NCBI RefSeq assembly: GCF_031846585.1 | Contig: NZ_JAVRHK010000001.1 | Span: 464,606 to 528,605, forward strand | Direction: 5' to 3' | Length of the DNA: 64,000 nucleotides | Origin: Autumnicola musiva | GTDB lineage: Bacteria > Bacteroidota > Bacteroidia > Flavobacteriales > Flavobacteriaceae | Shown here: positions 8,863 through 17,588 of the stretch, piece after piece | Position numbering within the stretch: the first letter of the stretch is position 1 | Layout: every line of letters starts with the position of its first letter | Translations under genes and position numbers: made by a program | The notes under the pieces: generated by a model | Database searches by the model: none | What the model saw: the letters and a program-made list of their open reading frames with translations, nothing else | Told to the model about the DNA's origin: nothing

Positions 8863-11800
8863 CAAAATATTCCTTTACTTTTACTTTGTAAATTTGGCGC
8901 AAAGGTAATACTTGTCTGTTTAAAATTTCGGTAGCGTTGAAATAATCTTTGGCCCTGGATAACTCCTCTGCTTCTTCGTTAGAATATTCCTTTTGATTAG
9001 TTTCTGAAGTTCTGGAATTATCTTCTCCCTGTTGTAATTTTGCATCCTGAAATTTCATTAATTCATGCTGAAGGTTTATCATTTTTTCCAGATTTTTAGG
9101 ATCAAATTTTTTATCCAGTAACTCCTCCTCCAACTCTTCCATTTTCTCTTTTACAGCTTGACCATTCTCTCCGGTTTCCTTTTCCTTCATTAGTCTTTCC
9201 AGTTGCTGCCTTAACTTTTGCTGTTCCTTATAAATTTCGTACAGATCCCCATTAAGTCCTTCTCCGGAACCATCTCCCTTTTTCCTTTCTCCCTCATTGC
9301 GCTCTTGCATTCCCTTTTGCATTTGTTCCTGTAATTTCCCCTGTTTTTTTATAATATCCATTAGCTGCGTTTCTTCCCCCGGACTTCCTTTACCCATTTT
9401 TGGATTGGCCATTTGCTGCATGGAAGATAATATCCTGCTTAACAAATAGGCGAGATTATTAGACCTTGTTACCACATATTGCTGACTAGCTACTCCCTGA
9501 GGAATTTCATTCTCTGATAATCGCTCTAAAGCCTTATTAATATCAAATTCAATATCGGTTAGATTTTCTGTGATTTCTTCATTAATCATTTGGTTTCGAA
9601 AAGCCAGGCTATACAAACTATCATCAATATGTTCAAAATGTTCTCTAAGCACATTCTGCTTTTTCAATTTACTGGCATAAACAGGGTTCTTTTGATCCAG
9701 TTCTCGAAATTGCTTCAGAAGATCTTCCTGTTCAAAGGAGAAGCTAAGAAGATTATCCAGGATTTGCCTTAGCGTTTCAATATCAGCATCCAATTGTTCG
9801 CCTTGTTGCTGCGCACTTTTCATTTTCATCTGCCGGCTCATTTCTTTCATTTTTTCAGCGGCATTTTTCTGTTTTTCCCCGGCCTTTATTGTTTCTCCTT
9901 TCTCCAAATTGTCTTCAGCTTCCTGCTGGTCCTTTTTTATACTCTCTTCATCTACCTCTTCCCTACCTAAATCTTTTGGAGACTTCATATTTTGATTTTC
10001 TTTTTCAAGCTCATTCAATTGCTTTTGAAAATCTTCAAATTCTTCAGATAACTCCTTTTGGTCATCTACATTGCTTTTTTCTTCCTTGCTTAAATCCTCC
10101 TGTTTTTCAGAGAGGTTCTCTAAGTCCCGGGCCAATTTCTGTTTCTTTTCCTCAACATAATATCGTTTGGTCAATTCTAATAGCTGTTCAAGGTTTCTTT
10201 TATCAGATTTACTTTTCCGGGACATCTTTTCAAGTTTTTCGCCAAGCTCTTCCCGGTTTATTTTTTCGGCTAATTTTTCAAGCTCCTCAAGCAAGGCTTC
10301 ATTTTCCTTTAGGCGCTCTTCGTTCCTATCAATCCGCCTCTGCAGTTCTTCAGCACCGGAATCTTCTTTATTTTTATCAGGATTCTTAAAACTGTTTTTT
10401 AATTTCTCCGAATAATTACGCATCAGCTCGTTTTGTTCCTTCTGCCTTTTAATAAAATTATTCAATTTCTTTCGCTGATTATAGTCAAGGTTTTGATTCT
10501 CCTTCTGAATTCGGGAAATTTCTTCAAGTTCCCTCTCATTATTTCCCATATCTTCCAAACTATTGTTCATTTGATCTATGGAAATATTCTGCTGTTGTAA
10601 GTTATCTTCTGTTAATTCCTGTACTGACTTTTCCCTATAGGAAAATACCTCACTTTTACTATATTTAGCTCCATTTACTGCATCATTATCAAAAACCTGG
10701 AAGTAATACTCATAATTTTTACCTCTTTCAAACTGAAGGTTTCCAGGGAAAGTGAAAAGAAATTGATCCATTGCTCCACGGGAAATTTCCAGGGGTATTT
10801 TATTCATTTGATCCTTCTCCCCTTCCTGATAATAAATTAATAACAATTTTGATAATCCGTAATCATCAGAAACAGTGCCTTTAAAATATCTTGTTTGATT
10901 ATTTACGCTATCAGTTTTTTGCTTTACATCAATACGGGGAAATTCATCTTTTTGAACCTGAAGTTTGTAAGAAAGTTTTTCATAATTTGAAACTTCATTA
11001 TTAGAAGTTCCTATTTCATAATTAAGATTCGCATAAACAGGGCGGCTGTAAGTAAAAGTATTTCCGGAATTATTAATGGAAATTGTACTATCTGAAATAT
11101 TAAAATTTATAGTGCTGGTTTGTGCAGTTTCAAGGTTCCAGCTTACCGTTGTGCCCTCAGGTATATGGGCATTCCCGGTTCCGCTTATTCTTTCATCCTT
11201 TTTTCCGGTATAACTTGGATAATCTAGCAGCATTGCAAAATTCAATAATTTAGGAACCCTGTTCACCTTTAGAACATAACTGCCGGAAATTACTTCATTG
11301 CTCTCCAGCCTGAATGATCTGTTTTCTTCTAAATTTTTAAAGACATAGGTGAATTTTCCAGGTTCAACATTCTTCATTAAATATTTATCCCCATTATAAA
11401 TCACAGAAACTTCTGCAGGAATAACCTCTCCCAAAGTTTCAATTTTAAGCGTGAAATCCTTATTTTCATTAACTTTCAAGGAATCATTTTGCAAAATAAA
11501 AGCAAACGGTGCCGGTGGTTCGTATGATTTATTATAATGACTTACCCTATTATAACTTTCAGAAAAAAAGGAAGAATTACCTGTAAAAAATAATGCTGCT
11601 ATTATAATTACTGGGAAGGCTGCAAATTTTAAATACTTTACGTTTCCGCGGAAGTTGACTGCCGCGGTAAAAGGAACAGGTTGTAAATTCTTAGCTTTTT
11701 GATCAATGCTCGCCAAAAGAAGATCTGACTGATTTTTATCATTTTGAAGTTGAAGTACATTCAGAAGCTTATCATTTACTTCCGGAAAGTGAAGGCCTAT

Positions 11801-12109
11801 CAATCTGGAAGCTTCAACTTCATCTAAGCCCTTGGAGAGTTTCAATAGCTTTAAAAACGGTATCCCTATAAGCTTAACAAGAAGAAAAAATTCTACTGCC
11901 ACAAACAACCAGAATAAAATTGCCCTTCCTGTATTACTTAACCAGAAATAATATTCAATTCCCAGCGTAAGCAAAAAATACAGAAGCCCAACTGCCACAA
12001 ACAGAATAACACCACGAAGCAGCCGGTTTAAATAAAACTTACGGATAAAACCTTCAAGCTTTTTTTTAAGTATTTTAAAATTATTCATCTTCTCCATCAT
12101 ATCAGGCAT
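8846..12109 (-). CDS. large DUF4175-family membrane coiled-coil protein
   Basis: A 1087-residue protein of the Bacteroidota DUF4175 type; the molecular function is not known. Two or three membrane helices near the N-terminus (about residues 35-80 and 155-172) precede an extracytoplasmic beta-rich region with Ig-like repeats (about 200-490). A very long Glu/Lys/Gln-rich coiled coil follows (about 500-760 and 900-1060). The gene overlaps ybeY by 17 bases, and a strong promoter lies upstream (12139-12169, minus strand). The order mnmG-ybeY-DUF4175-gltX suggests an old syntenic block, though the role in relation to its neighbours is unknown. Confidence 0.85.
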   Translation of the reverse strand: MPDMMEKMNNFKILKKKLEGFIRKFYLNRLLRGVILFVAVGLLYFLLTLGIEYYFWLSNTGRAILFWLFVAVEFFLLVKLIGIPFLKLLKLSKGLDEVEASRLIGLHFPEVNDKLLNVLQLQNDKNQSDLLLASIDQKAKNLQPVPFTAAVNFRGNVKYLKFAAFPVIIIAALFFTGNSSFFSESYNRVSHYNKSYEPPAPFAFILQNDSLKVNENKDFTLKIETLGEVIPAEVSVIYNGDKYLMKNVEPGKFTYVFKNLEENRSFRLESNEVISGSYVLKVNRVPKLLNFAMLLDYPSYTGKKDERISGTGNAHIPEGTTVSWNLETAQTSTINFNISDSTISINNSGNTFTYSRPVYANLNYEIGTSNNEVSNYEKLSYKLQVQKDEFPRIDVKQKTDSVNNQTRYFKGTVSDDYGLSKLLLIYYQEGEKDQMNKIPLEISRGAMDQFLFTFPGNLQFERGKNYEYYFQVFDNDAVNGAKYSKSEVFSYREKSVQELTEDNLQQQNISIDQMNNSLEDMGNNERELEEISRIQKENQNLDYNQRKKLNNFIKRQKEQNELMRNYSEKLKNSFKNPDKNKEDSGAEELQRRIDRNEERLKENEALLEELEKLAEKINREELGEKLEKMSRKSKSDKRNLEQLLELTKRYYVEEKKQKLARDLENLSEKQEDLSKEEKSNVDDQKELSEEFEDFQKQLNELEKENQNMKSPKDLGREEVDEESIKKDQQEAEDNLEKGETIKAGEKQKNAAEKMKEMSRQMKMKSAQQQGEQLDADIETLRQILDNLLSFSFEQEDLLKQFRELDQKNPVYASKLKKQNVLREHFEHIDDSLYSLAFRNQMINEEITENLTDIEFDINKALERLSENEIPQGVASQQYVVTRSNNLAYLLSRILSSMQQMANPKMGKGSPGEETQLMDIIKKQGKLQEQMQKGMQERNEGERKKGDGSGEGLNGDLYEIYKEQQKLRQQLERLMKEKETGENGQAVKEKMEELEEELLDKKFDPKNLEKMINLQHELMKFQDAKLQQGEDNSRTSETNQKEYSNEEAEELSRAKDYFNATEILNRQVLPLRQIYKVKVKEYFDGGED

Positions 12110-12138
12110 AAAAATACAATAATTTAGATCAACCGGCT

Positions 12139-12169
12139 CAAACTTAATGTTCTAAGCTTCATCACCAAA
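12139..12169 (-). promoter_or_regulatory. promoter of the DUF4175-ybeY-mnmG group
   Basis: On the minus strand TTTG (12169-12166), 19 bases, then TAAGTTTG (12146-12139) match both Bacteroidota promoter elements. The likely start point is about 25 bases upstream of the ATG at 12109. Confidence 0.7.
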
Positions 12170-12183
12170 CTCGACGCATTAGA

Positions 12184-12215
12184 TTTAGAATTGCTTCAAT
12201 AAGGTTGTATCTTTG
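12184..12215 (+). promoter_or_regulatory. promoter of gltX
   Basis: TATCTTTG at 12208-12215 is a perfect TAnnTTTG element, with a TTTA about 20 bases upstream as a weak -33 element. It implies a leader of roughly 14 bases before the ATG at 12233. Confidence 0.65.
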
Positions 12216-12232
12216 ATCCAAAATTTGAAATT

Positions 12233-13747
12233 ATGTCAGCTAAAGTGCGTGTACGTTTTGCTCCCAGCCCTACCGGCCCATTACATATAGGCGGAGTTAG
12301 AACAGCTTTATTTAATTATCTATTCGCAAAAAAACATAATGGTGATTTCGTATTGCGTATAGAAGATACAGATAAAAACCGCTATGTTGAAGGTGCCGAA
12401 GACTATATAATAGATGCCCTTAACTGGTGCGGGATTCATTTTGATGAAGGTCCCGGTAAAGGAGGCACTTACGGACCTTACCGCCAGAGTGAAAGAAAGA
12501 ATATTTACAAAGAATATGCCGATATTTTGATCGAATCCGGCCAGGCATATTATGCATTTGATTCTGCCGAAGATCTTGATGAGCATAGAAAAGACCACGA
12601 AGCGAAAGGAAAAACTTTCATTTATAACTGGCATAACCGGGAGAAATTAATGAATTCCCTATCTCTTTCTGAAGAAGAAGTAAAAGAGAAAATTGAGGCT
12701 GAAAAGCCTTATGTTGTTCGCTTTAAATCTCCCGAAAAAGAAATTCTCCATATAAATGATGAAATACGGGGAGAAATGGAAATTGATACAAGCATTCTGG
12801 ATGATAAAGTATTATATAAAAGTGACGGAATGCCAACCTACCATTTGGCAAATATTGTAGATGACCGGTTGATGCAAATTACACATGTTATTAGAGGTGA
12901 AGAATGGTTACCCTCCCTGGCACTTCATATAATGTTGTACCGCGCCTTTGGATGGGAGGCTCCAAAATTTGCCCATTTACCGTTAATATTAAAGCCCCAG
13001 GGAAAAGGAAAATTAAGCAAAAGGGATGGCGACAAATTAGGATTTCCTGTTTTTCCATTGGAATGGAAAGATCCAAAATCGGGAGATATTGCCAGCGGCT
13101 ATCGTGAAGAGGGTTATTTTCCCCATGCTGTAACTAACATGCTCGCTTTTTTAGGCTGGAATCCGGGAACAGAAAGAGAATTCTTCAAAATAGATGAACT
13201 GGTACATGCATTTGAACTTTCGCGTGTGCACAAAGGTGGCGCAAAGTTTGATCCTGAAAAAACAAAATGGTTTCAACAACATTATTTCCAGGAAGCAGAT
13301 AATTCTTATTTAACTTCAGCCTTCCAGAAACTATTACATAAAAAAGGAATTTCTGCAAAAGATGAGTATGTAGAAGAAGTTGTAGATTTGGTAAAAGAGC
13401 GTGGAGTTTTTGTAAAAGATCTTTGGGAACAGGCTTACTTCTTTTTTATATCTCCTACCTCCTATCACCCTAAGACAACTAAAAAGGCATGGAAAGCAGA
13501 CACTCCTGCTTTAATGGAAGAACTGAAAGAAGAATTAAAGGAGGTAAATATCTGGACCTCTGAAAATCTTCAAAATGAAGTAAAAATCTGGATAGGGAAA
13601 AAAGAAGTTGGGTTTGGCAAAGTAATGCAACCTCTACGACTTGCTTTAGTGGGGGTTCTGCAAGGACCAGATTTGTATAAAATAGCAGAGTTAATAGGCA
13701 AAGAGGAGACTATTTCAAGAATAAACAAAGCTGTAGAAACAATCTAA
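12233..13747 (+). CDS. gltX: glutamate-tRNA ligase
   Basis: Class I aminoacyl-tRNA synthetase that charges tRNA-Glu in the cytoplasm. The 504-residue protein has the HIGH-type motif HIGG at residues 18-21 within PSPTGPLHIGG, and the KMSKS-type motif KLSKR at 260-264. After KLSKRDG an insert (about GDKLGFPVFPLEW) typical of Bacteroidota enzymes is seen. A perfect-stem terminator follows at 13755-13788. The gene is divergent from the DUF4175 gene. Confidence 0.98.
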   Translation: MSAKVRVRFAPSPTGPLHIGGVRTALFNYLFAKKHNGDFVLRIEDTDKNRYVEGAEDYIIDALNWCGIHFDEGPGKGGTYGPYRQSERKNIYKEYADILIESGQAYYAFDSAEDLDEHRKDHEAKGKTFIYNWHNREKLMNSLSLSEEEVKEKIEAEKPYVVRFKSPEKEILHINDEIRGEMEIDTSILDDKVLYKSDGMPTYHLANIVDDRLMQITHVIRGEEWLPSLALHIMLYRAFGWEAPKFAHLPLILKPQGKGKLSKRDGDKLGFPVFPLEWKDPKSGDIASGYREEGYFPHAVTNMLAFLGWNPGTEREFFKIDELVHAFELSRVHKGGAKFDPEKTKWFQQHYFQEADNSYLTSAFQKLLHKKGISAKDEYVEEVVDLVKERGVFVKDLWEQAYFFFISPTSYHPKTTKKAWKADTPALMEELKEELKEVNIWTSENLQNEVKIWIGKKEVGFGKVMQPLRLALVGVLQGPDLYKIAELIGKEETISRINKAVETI

Positions 13748-13754
13748 AATATAT

Positions 13755-13788
13755 AAAACCCTGAACATCTATTAATGTTCAGGGTTTT
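13755..13788 (+). terminator. terminator of gltX
   Basis: A perfect 14-base-pair stem (13755-13768 with 13775-13788) with a 6-base loop, beginning with A-run and ending with T-run, so it could act in both directions. It lies 8 bases after the gltX stop. Confidence 0.9.
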
Positions 13789-13972
13789 AAATTTATTTAC
13801 ACCTAAGATTGGTATTAACATTCCCTTTCCCGTTAATATTAAATATAAGTTCTTTTTAAGGCACTTTGGGCGCATAAGATGTAATACCATAATTATTCAT
13901 TAAAAGTTCTTTAGATCAACTAGAATGGAATAGAAGTTAATAGTAAAATATTATCATCTAATGGAGTTAAAT

Positions 13973-14000
13973 AAAAAAAGCCTTTGAAGTTTTCAAAGGC
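13973..14000 (-). terminator. terminator of the YtxH/holin-like/DUF6327 operon
   Basis: A 9-base-pair perfect stem (13980-13988 with 13992-14000) with a 3-base loop, followed on the minus strand by a T-run. It lies just after the stop of the last gene at 14028. The stretch between this hairpin and the gltX terminator (13789-13972) shows no gene. Confidence 0.88.
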
Positions 14001-14027
14001 CTGAATTTATATTAACAAAGCAATGTT

Positions 14028-14261
14028 CTATTTAGAAGAAACAAGTTTTCGAAGACCAAAAATTTTGGAAGACGCTTTTAATATTAATGCACGCTGTACC
14101 ACACTACCAAATAAACTACTAAATAAAGATGCAGGTGAGATATTCGATTTCACCTGATCAATACTAAGTTTAACTTCTTCCTTATCAATTTCAGTTTGAA
14201 GCTTTAAAATCTTTAAGTCTCTATCTATTTCCGCGAAGTTTGTATATCTTTTCTTCTTCAT
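14028..14261 (-). CDS. small DUF6327-like protein
   Basis: A basic 77-residue protein (KRYTNFAEIDRDLKILKLQ at the start) of the type that follows YtxH and holin-like genes in flavobacteria. It has an amphipathic helical N-terminal half and a mildly hydrophobic middle (SPASLFSSLFGSVV). Function unknown; the pattern of a small membrane-associated partner is an inference. It lies 9 bases downstream of the holin-like gene and is the last gene before a terminator. Confidence 0.7.
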   Translation of the reverse strand: MKKKRYTNFAEIDRDLKILKLQTEIDKEEVKLSIDQVKSNISPASLFSSLFGSVVQRALILKASSKIFGLRKLVSSK

Positions 14262-14270
14262 ATAATTTAC

Positions 14271-14615
14271 TTAGTTAAAGAAAGCTTCAGATGCTTTAGT
14301 CAGAATTAATTTACCTAATTTCTTTCTAAACAGCAATATGAGAATTATAAGAAACACATAAAATCCGGCTACTATCCAATAGCCTGCACTGGGAGTATCC
14401 ATTGCTGCGCTAATAGCCACAGCAGCCGCAAAGGATAAAAATAACAATGCAAAAACTCCAAAGAAAAACAGAAGTAATGCATTTACCAATCCAATGGCAC
14501 CCTTGATACCCTGCTTGAAGAATTTTAATTTGAAATATTCAGCATTGCTTTTGGAAAGCATCTGAACATTCTCATTCAATTCTTTTATACTGTTGCTCAG
14601 TTTCTCAAATGCCAT
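14271..14615 (-). CDS. phage-holin-like (DUF1469/PhhE) membrane protein
   Basis: A 114-residue protein with an N-terminal amphipathic segment and two strong membrane helices (about residues 40-70 and 77-95) linked by a short SAAMDTPSAGYW loop. This architecture matches the DUF1469 or PhhE group annotated as phage holin family. There is no phage context, so a general membrane or stress role is more likely than lysis. It is the middle gene of a three-gene operon. Confidence 0.78.
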   Translation of the reverse strand: MAFEKLSNSIKELNENVQMLSKSNAEYFKLKFFKQGIKGAIGLVNALLLFFFGVFALLFLSFAAAVAISAAMDTPSAGYWIVAGFYVFLIILILLFRKKLGKLILTKASEAFFN

Positions 14616-14623
14616 ATATTATA

Positions 14624-15022
14624 CTATACTATCGCCTGGTTAGCTTTACCTTTAGATCCTCCTTGACCCTGTGTATCTTTTTCCTCATTTTTGGCATCTT
14701 TTTGAAGTTTGGCATTTTGCTTCCTAAGCTCCTCAAGTTTAGATTCCATAGCAGTTAGGATATCATCTGCCTTATAACTGGCTGAAGAAAGGGTTTCCTC
14801 AAGACGTGTTTCAAAATCAAATCTTGCTTTCTTGGCTTTTTCAGACAAGTTAGAGGATGTTTCTTTGTACTTCTTATTGAAATTCTTCTGAGCCCTATCT
14901 GATTCTTCCCTTATTTTCTTTCGGGTCTCCTCACCGCTTTCGGGTGCGTATAACATCCCAAGGCCTGCGCCAATTGCAGCTCCGGTTACCAACGCAAGTA
15001 AAGTACTTCCTGTATTTGCCAT
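14624..15022 (-). CDS. YtxH domain protein
   Basis: A 132-residue protein with the YtxH signature: a glycine-rich hydrophobic N-terminal segment (ALVTGAAIGAGLGMLYAPESG) followed by a long Lys/Glu-rich helix (TRKKIREESDRAQKNF). YtxH proteins are linked to general stress in Bacillus. The gene is the first of three closely spaced minus-strand genes, with the holin-like gene 8 bases on. Confidence 0.88.
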   Translation of the reverse strand: MANTGSTLLALVTGAAIGAGLGMLYAPESGEETRKKIREESDRAQKNFNKKYKETSSNLSEKAKKARFDFETRLEETLSSASYKADDILTAMESKLEELRKQNAKLQKDAKNEEKDTQGQGGSKGKANQAIV

Positions 15023-15154
15023 AATTGTATATAGTTTAAGTTTATAGTTCTAACAAAGATAACCTAAGACTGCTTCTACGGCTGTTAATAACCGGTTAAT
15101 ATGTTAAAATTCAATCTTAAAATACTCTTAAAAAGAGGAGTTATAAAGGAATAA

Positions 15155-16837
15155 TTATTTACCAGCTTTTTTTGTCCAGGAATCCCGGAGTGTAACGGTG
15201 CGATTAAACACCTTCTTTTCATCGGTAGAATCTTTGTCTACACAAAAGTAACCAATCCGCTGAAACTGAACATGATTTAAAACCTCAGCATCTTTAAGGC
15301 CTGGTTCAAGAAACCCGGTAATCACCTTAAGCGAGTCCGGATTAATAACATCAACAAAATCCCTCTCTTTATCGGCATCGGGTACTTCTTCAGAGAAAAG
15401 ACGGTCATATAGCCTTATTTCAGCTTGAAAAGCATGTTTTACAGAAACCCAGTGAAGCGTCCCTTTCACCTTCCGCAGTGATTCCTCAGTGCCGCTTCCA
15501 CTTTTGCTTTTAGGATCGTACGTACAATGTACCTCTAAAATATTATCATTATCATCTTTGATAACCTCTTCCCCTTTGATGATGTAAGCATTTTTCAATC
15601 TTACTTCTTTTCCAAGGGTAAGACGGAAAAATTTCCGGTTAGCCGATTCTTTAAAATCTTCTCTTTCAATGTAAATTTCCCTGGAAAAAGGCACTTTTCT
15701 AAAGCCGGCATTTTCATCTTCCGGATTATTTTCTGCATCCAACCACTCCTCTTTACCCTCTTCATAGTTGGTAATAACAAGCTTCACAGGATCTAAAACT
15801 CCCATAACCCGGGGAGCTGTTTTATTTAAATCTTCCCTTACACAAAATTCCAGATGAGCAACATCAATTATATTTTCCCTCTTCCCTACTCCAATAGATT
15901 CCGCAAAATTACGAATGGAAGCCGGGGTATATCCTCTCCTTCTCAGTCCCGAAATAGTAGGCATCCTGGGATCGTCCCATGAAGTCACAATGCCTTTTTG
16001 CACCAACTGAAGAAGCTTCCTTTTGCTCACTACGGTATGGCTTAAATTTCTCCTGGCAAACTCCCTTTGTTTCGGTTTAAAATCATTAGGATTACTAATT
16101 TTTTCAATAAACCAGTTATAAAGTTCCCTATGCGGCAAAAATTCCAGTGTACAGAAAGAATGGGAAATACTTTCTATAAAATCACTTTCACCGTGGGCCC
16201 AATCGTACATAGGATAAATTTTCCATTCATCATTGGTTCTATGATGGCTTTTGTGAACGCAGCGGTACATTACCGGATCCCTCATAATCATGTTTGGGGA
16301 TGCCATATTAATTTTTGCCCTAAGCACATGTGCTCCTTCAGGAGTCTCACCATTTTTCATTTTTTCAAAAAGCTCCACGTTTTCTTCTACCGAACGGTTT
16401 CGGTACGGACTTTCCTTTCCGGGTTCTGTAGGAGTTCCTTTTTGATCTGCTATTTCTTCTGAAGCCTGACTGTCTACATAAGCATCTCCGCTTGTAATTA
16501 ACTCCACAGCCCAGTCATATAACTGCTGAAAATAATCTGAAGCATAGCATTCTTTTGCCCACTTAAACCCAAGCCACTCCACATCCCGCTTAATGGCATC
16601 TACATATTCACTTTCTTCCTTTATTGGGTTGGTATCATCAAACCGCAAATTAACAGGTGCGTTATACTTCTCCCCCAGCCCAAAATTAAGACAGATTGAA
16701 GAGGCATGGCCAATATGCAAATAGCCGTTTGGCTCGGGAGGAAACCTGAATTTCAATTCTTCTTTTCTGTAACCAGATTTCAGGTCTTCTTCTATAATTT
16801 GCTCAATAAAATTGAGTGATCTTTTTACTTCAGACAT
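15155..16837 (-). CDS. glnS: glutamine-tRNA ligase
   Basis: Class I synthetase that charges tRNA-Gln directly. The start at 16837 gives MSEVKRSLNFIEQ, the usual N-terminus; an upstream extension to 16972 would overlap the folB promoter and is unlikely. Motifs include PEPNGYLHIGHA (HIGH) and VVSKRKL (KMSKS-like), plus the C-terminal anticodon-binding beta-barrels. Length is 560 residues. GlnRS in Bacteroidota is considered a horizontally acquired eukaryote-derived gene, which fits the presence of both gltX and glnS here. It is divergent from folB. Confidence 0.97.
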   Translation of the reverse strand: MSEVKRSLNFIEQIIEEDLKSGYRKEELKFRFPPEPNGYLHIGHASSICLNFGLGEKYNAPVNLRFDDTNPIKEESEYVDAIKRDVEWLGFKWAKECYASDYFQQLYDWAVELITSGDAYVDSQASEEIADQKGTPTEPGKESPYRNRSVEENVELFEKMKNGETPEGAHVLRAKINMASPNMIMRDPVMYRCVHKSHHRTNDEWKIYPMYDWAHGESDFIESISHSFCTLEFLPHRELYNWFIEKISNPNDFKPKQREFARRNLSHTVVSKRKLLQLVQKGIVTSWDDPRMPTISGLRRRGYTPASIRNFAESIGVGKRENIIDVAHLEFCVREDLNKTAPRVMGVLDPVKLVITNYEEGKEEWLDAENNPEDENAGFRKVPFSREIYIEREDFKESANRKFFRLTLGKEVRLKNAYIIKGEEVIKDDNDNILEVHCTYDPKSKSGSGTEESLRKVKGTLHWVSVKHAFQAEIRLYDRLFSEEVPDADKERDFVDVINPDSLKVITGFLEPGLKDAEVLNHVQFQRIGYFCVDKDSTDEKKVFNRTVTLRDSWTKKAGK

Positions 16838-16931
16838 AACAGTTATTAAATAATGCGCAAAGTTATCAAAAATAAGGTGGCTATAAATATTTTCCCTGCT
16901 TATAAGAATAGTTAATTTTAAGCATTGGAGA

Positions 16932-16962
16932 TTGATTCTCTTAACCTCAGAAACTATCTTTG
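16932..16962 (+). promoter_or_regulatory. promoter of folB
   Basis: TTG (16932-16934), 20 bases, then TATCTTTG (16955-16962) match both Bacteroidota elements. The predicted transcription start around 16966 lies before the TTG start codon at 16977 and rules out translation from farther upstream. Confidence 0.65.
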
Positions 16963-16976
16963 CCAAAAACATAGCA

Positions 16977-17333
16977 TTGGGAACAATAAAACTTAGAAAT
17001 ATAAGGATTTTTGCCTATCACGGCTGCCTGGACGAAGAAAGTAAAATTGGAAGTGATTATCGCGTGGATTTAAGTGTAAAAGGAGATTTATCTCATTCTT
17101 CCAAAACAGATTCACTGGCAGATACCATAGATTACGTCCATCTAAATAAAATAGTAAAGCAAGAAATGGCAATTCGCTCTAAACTTCTTGAAAATGTGGC
17201 AGAAAGGATTCTCAACAGAACGCTGGAAGAAATTATTTTGGTACAGAAAGTAAAGGTGGAAGTTTCAAAAATTAACCCTCCAATTGGAGGCAATGTTGCC
17301 ATGGTAACTGTAAGCCGAACTAAATCCCGTTAA
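16977..17333 (+). CDS. folB: dihydroneopterin aldolase
   Basis: FolB converts 7,8-dihydroneopterin to 6-hydroxymethyl-dihydropterin and glycolaldehyde in folate synthesis. From the TTG at 16977 the protein begins MGTIKLRNIRIFAYHGC, the usual FolB start, and is 118 residues long. The conserved Tyr and the acidic GCLDEE region near residue 20, and KINPPIGGNV near the end, are kept. A TTG start is chosen because the promoter lies just upstream and no ATG is available. Confidence 0.9.
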   Translation: MGTIKLRNIRIFAYHGCLDEESKIGSDYRVDLSVKGDLSHSSKTDSLADTIDYVHLNKIVKQEMAIRSKLLENVAERILNRTLEEIILVQKVKVEVSKINPPIGGNVAMVTVSRTKSR

Positions 17334-17336
17334 TTT

Positions 17337-17370
17337 TTTGATTGCAGAGATTAAAATTTTATTACATTTG
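17337..17370 (+). promoter_or_regulatory. promoter of tRNA-Cys
   Basis: TTTG (17337-17340) and TACATTTG (17363-17370) are separated by 22 bases, slightly long. The tRNA begins 12 bases further on. Confidence 0.5.
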
Positions 17371-17381
17371 CAAACCGAAAT

Positions 17382-17452
17382 GGCATCGTGGCCGAGTGGC
17401 TAGGCAGAGCTCTGCAAAAGCTTGTACAGCGGTTCGAATCCGCTCGATGCCT
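17382..17452 (+). tRNA. tRNA-Cys (anticodon GCA)
   Basis: The acceptor arms GGCATCG and CGATGCC pair perfectly around a full cloverleaf. The anticodon stem GAGCT/AGCTT closes the loop CTGCAAA, giving anticodon GCA. The T loop is TTCGAAT. No CCA is encoded at its 3' end. Confidence 0.96.
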
Positions 17453-17453
17453 C

Positions 17454-17486
17454 AAAAGCTTCCTTGAGAAAGGGAGCTTTTTTTAT
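17454..17486 (+). terminator. terminator of tRNA-Cys
   Basis: A stem of 10 pairs with one G-U (17454-17463 with 17472-17481) ends in a T-run, directly after the tRNA. Confidence 0.85.
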
Positions 17487-17588
17487 ACCCGAGGGATTTA
17501 AAATAATAACTCCAACAAATATTTACCAGAACATTTGATATCCAATTTAAACCTGCTGCAGATATTAAAGGTAGATAATTGGTGATAA

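Noticed and set aside
9889..10389. A 166-codon open frame on the plus strand inside the DUF4175 gene
   Set aside because: It is the reverse strand of a highly repetitive Glu/Lys/Gln-rich coding region and has no recognised domain or promoter.
14271..14615. Phage origin for the holin-like gene
   Set aside because: The gene sits with YtxH and DUF6327 genes and no other phage gene is present, so the holin label is only a family name.
16838..16972. Upstream extension of glnS by 45 residues
   Set aside because: It would run across the folB promoter and gives no known GlnRS sequence; MSEVKRSLNF is the family-typical start.
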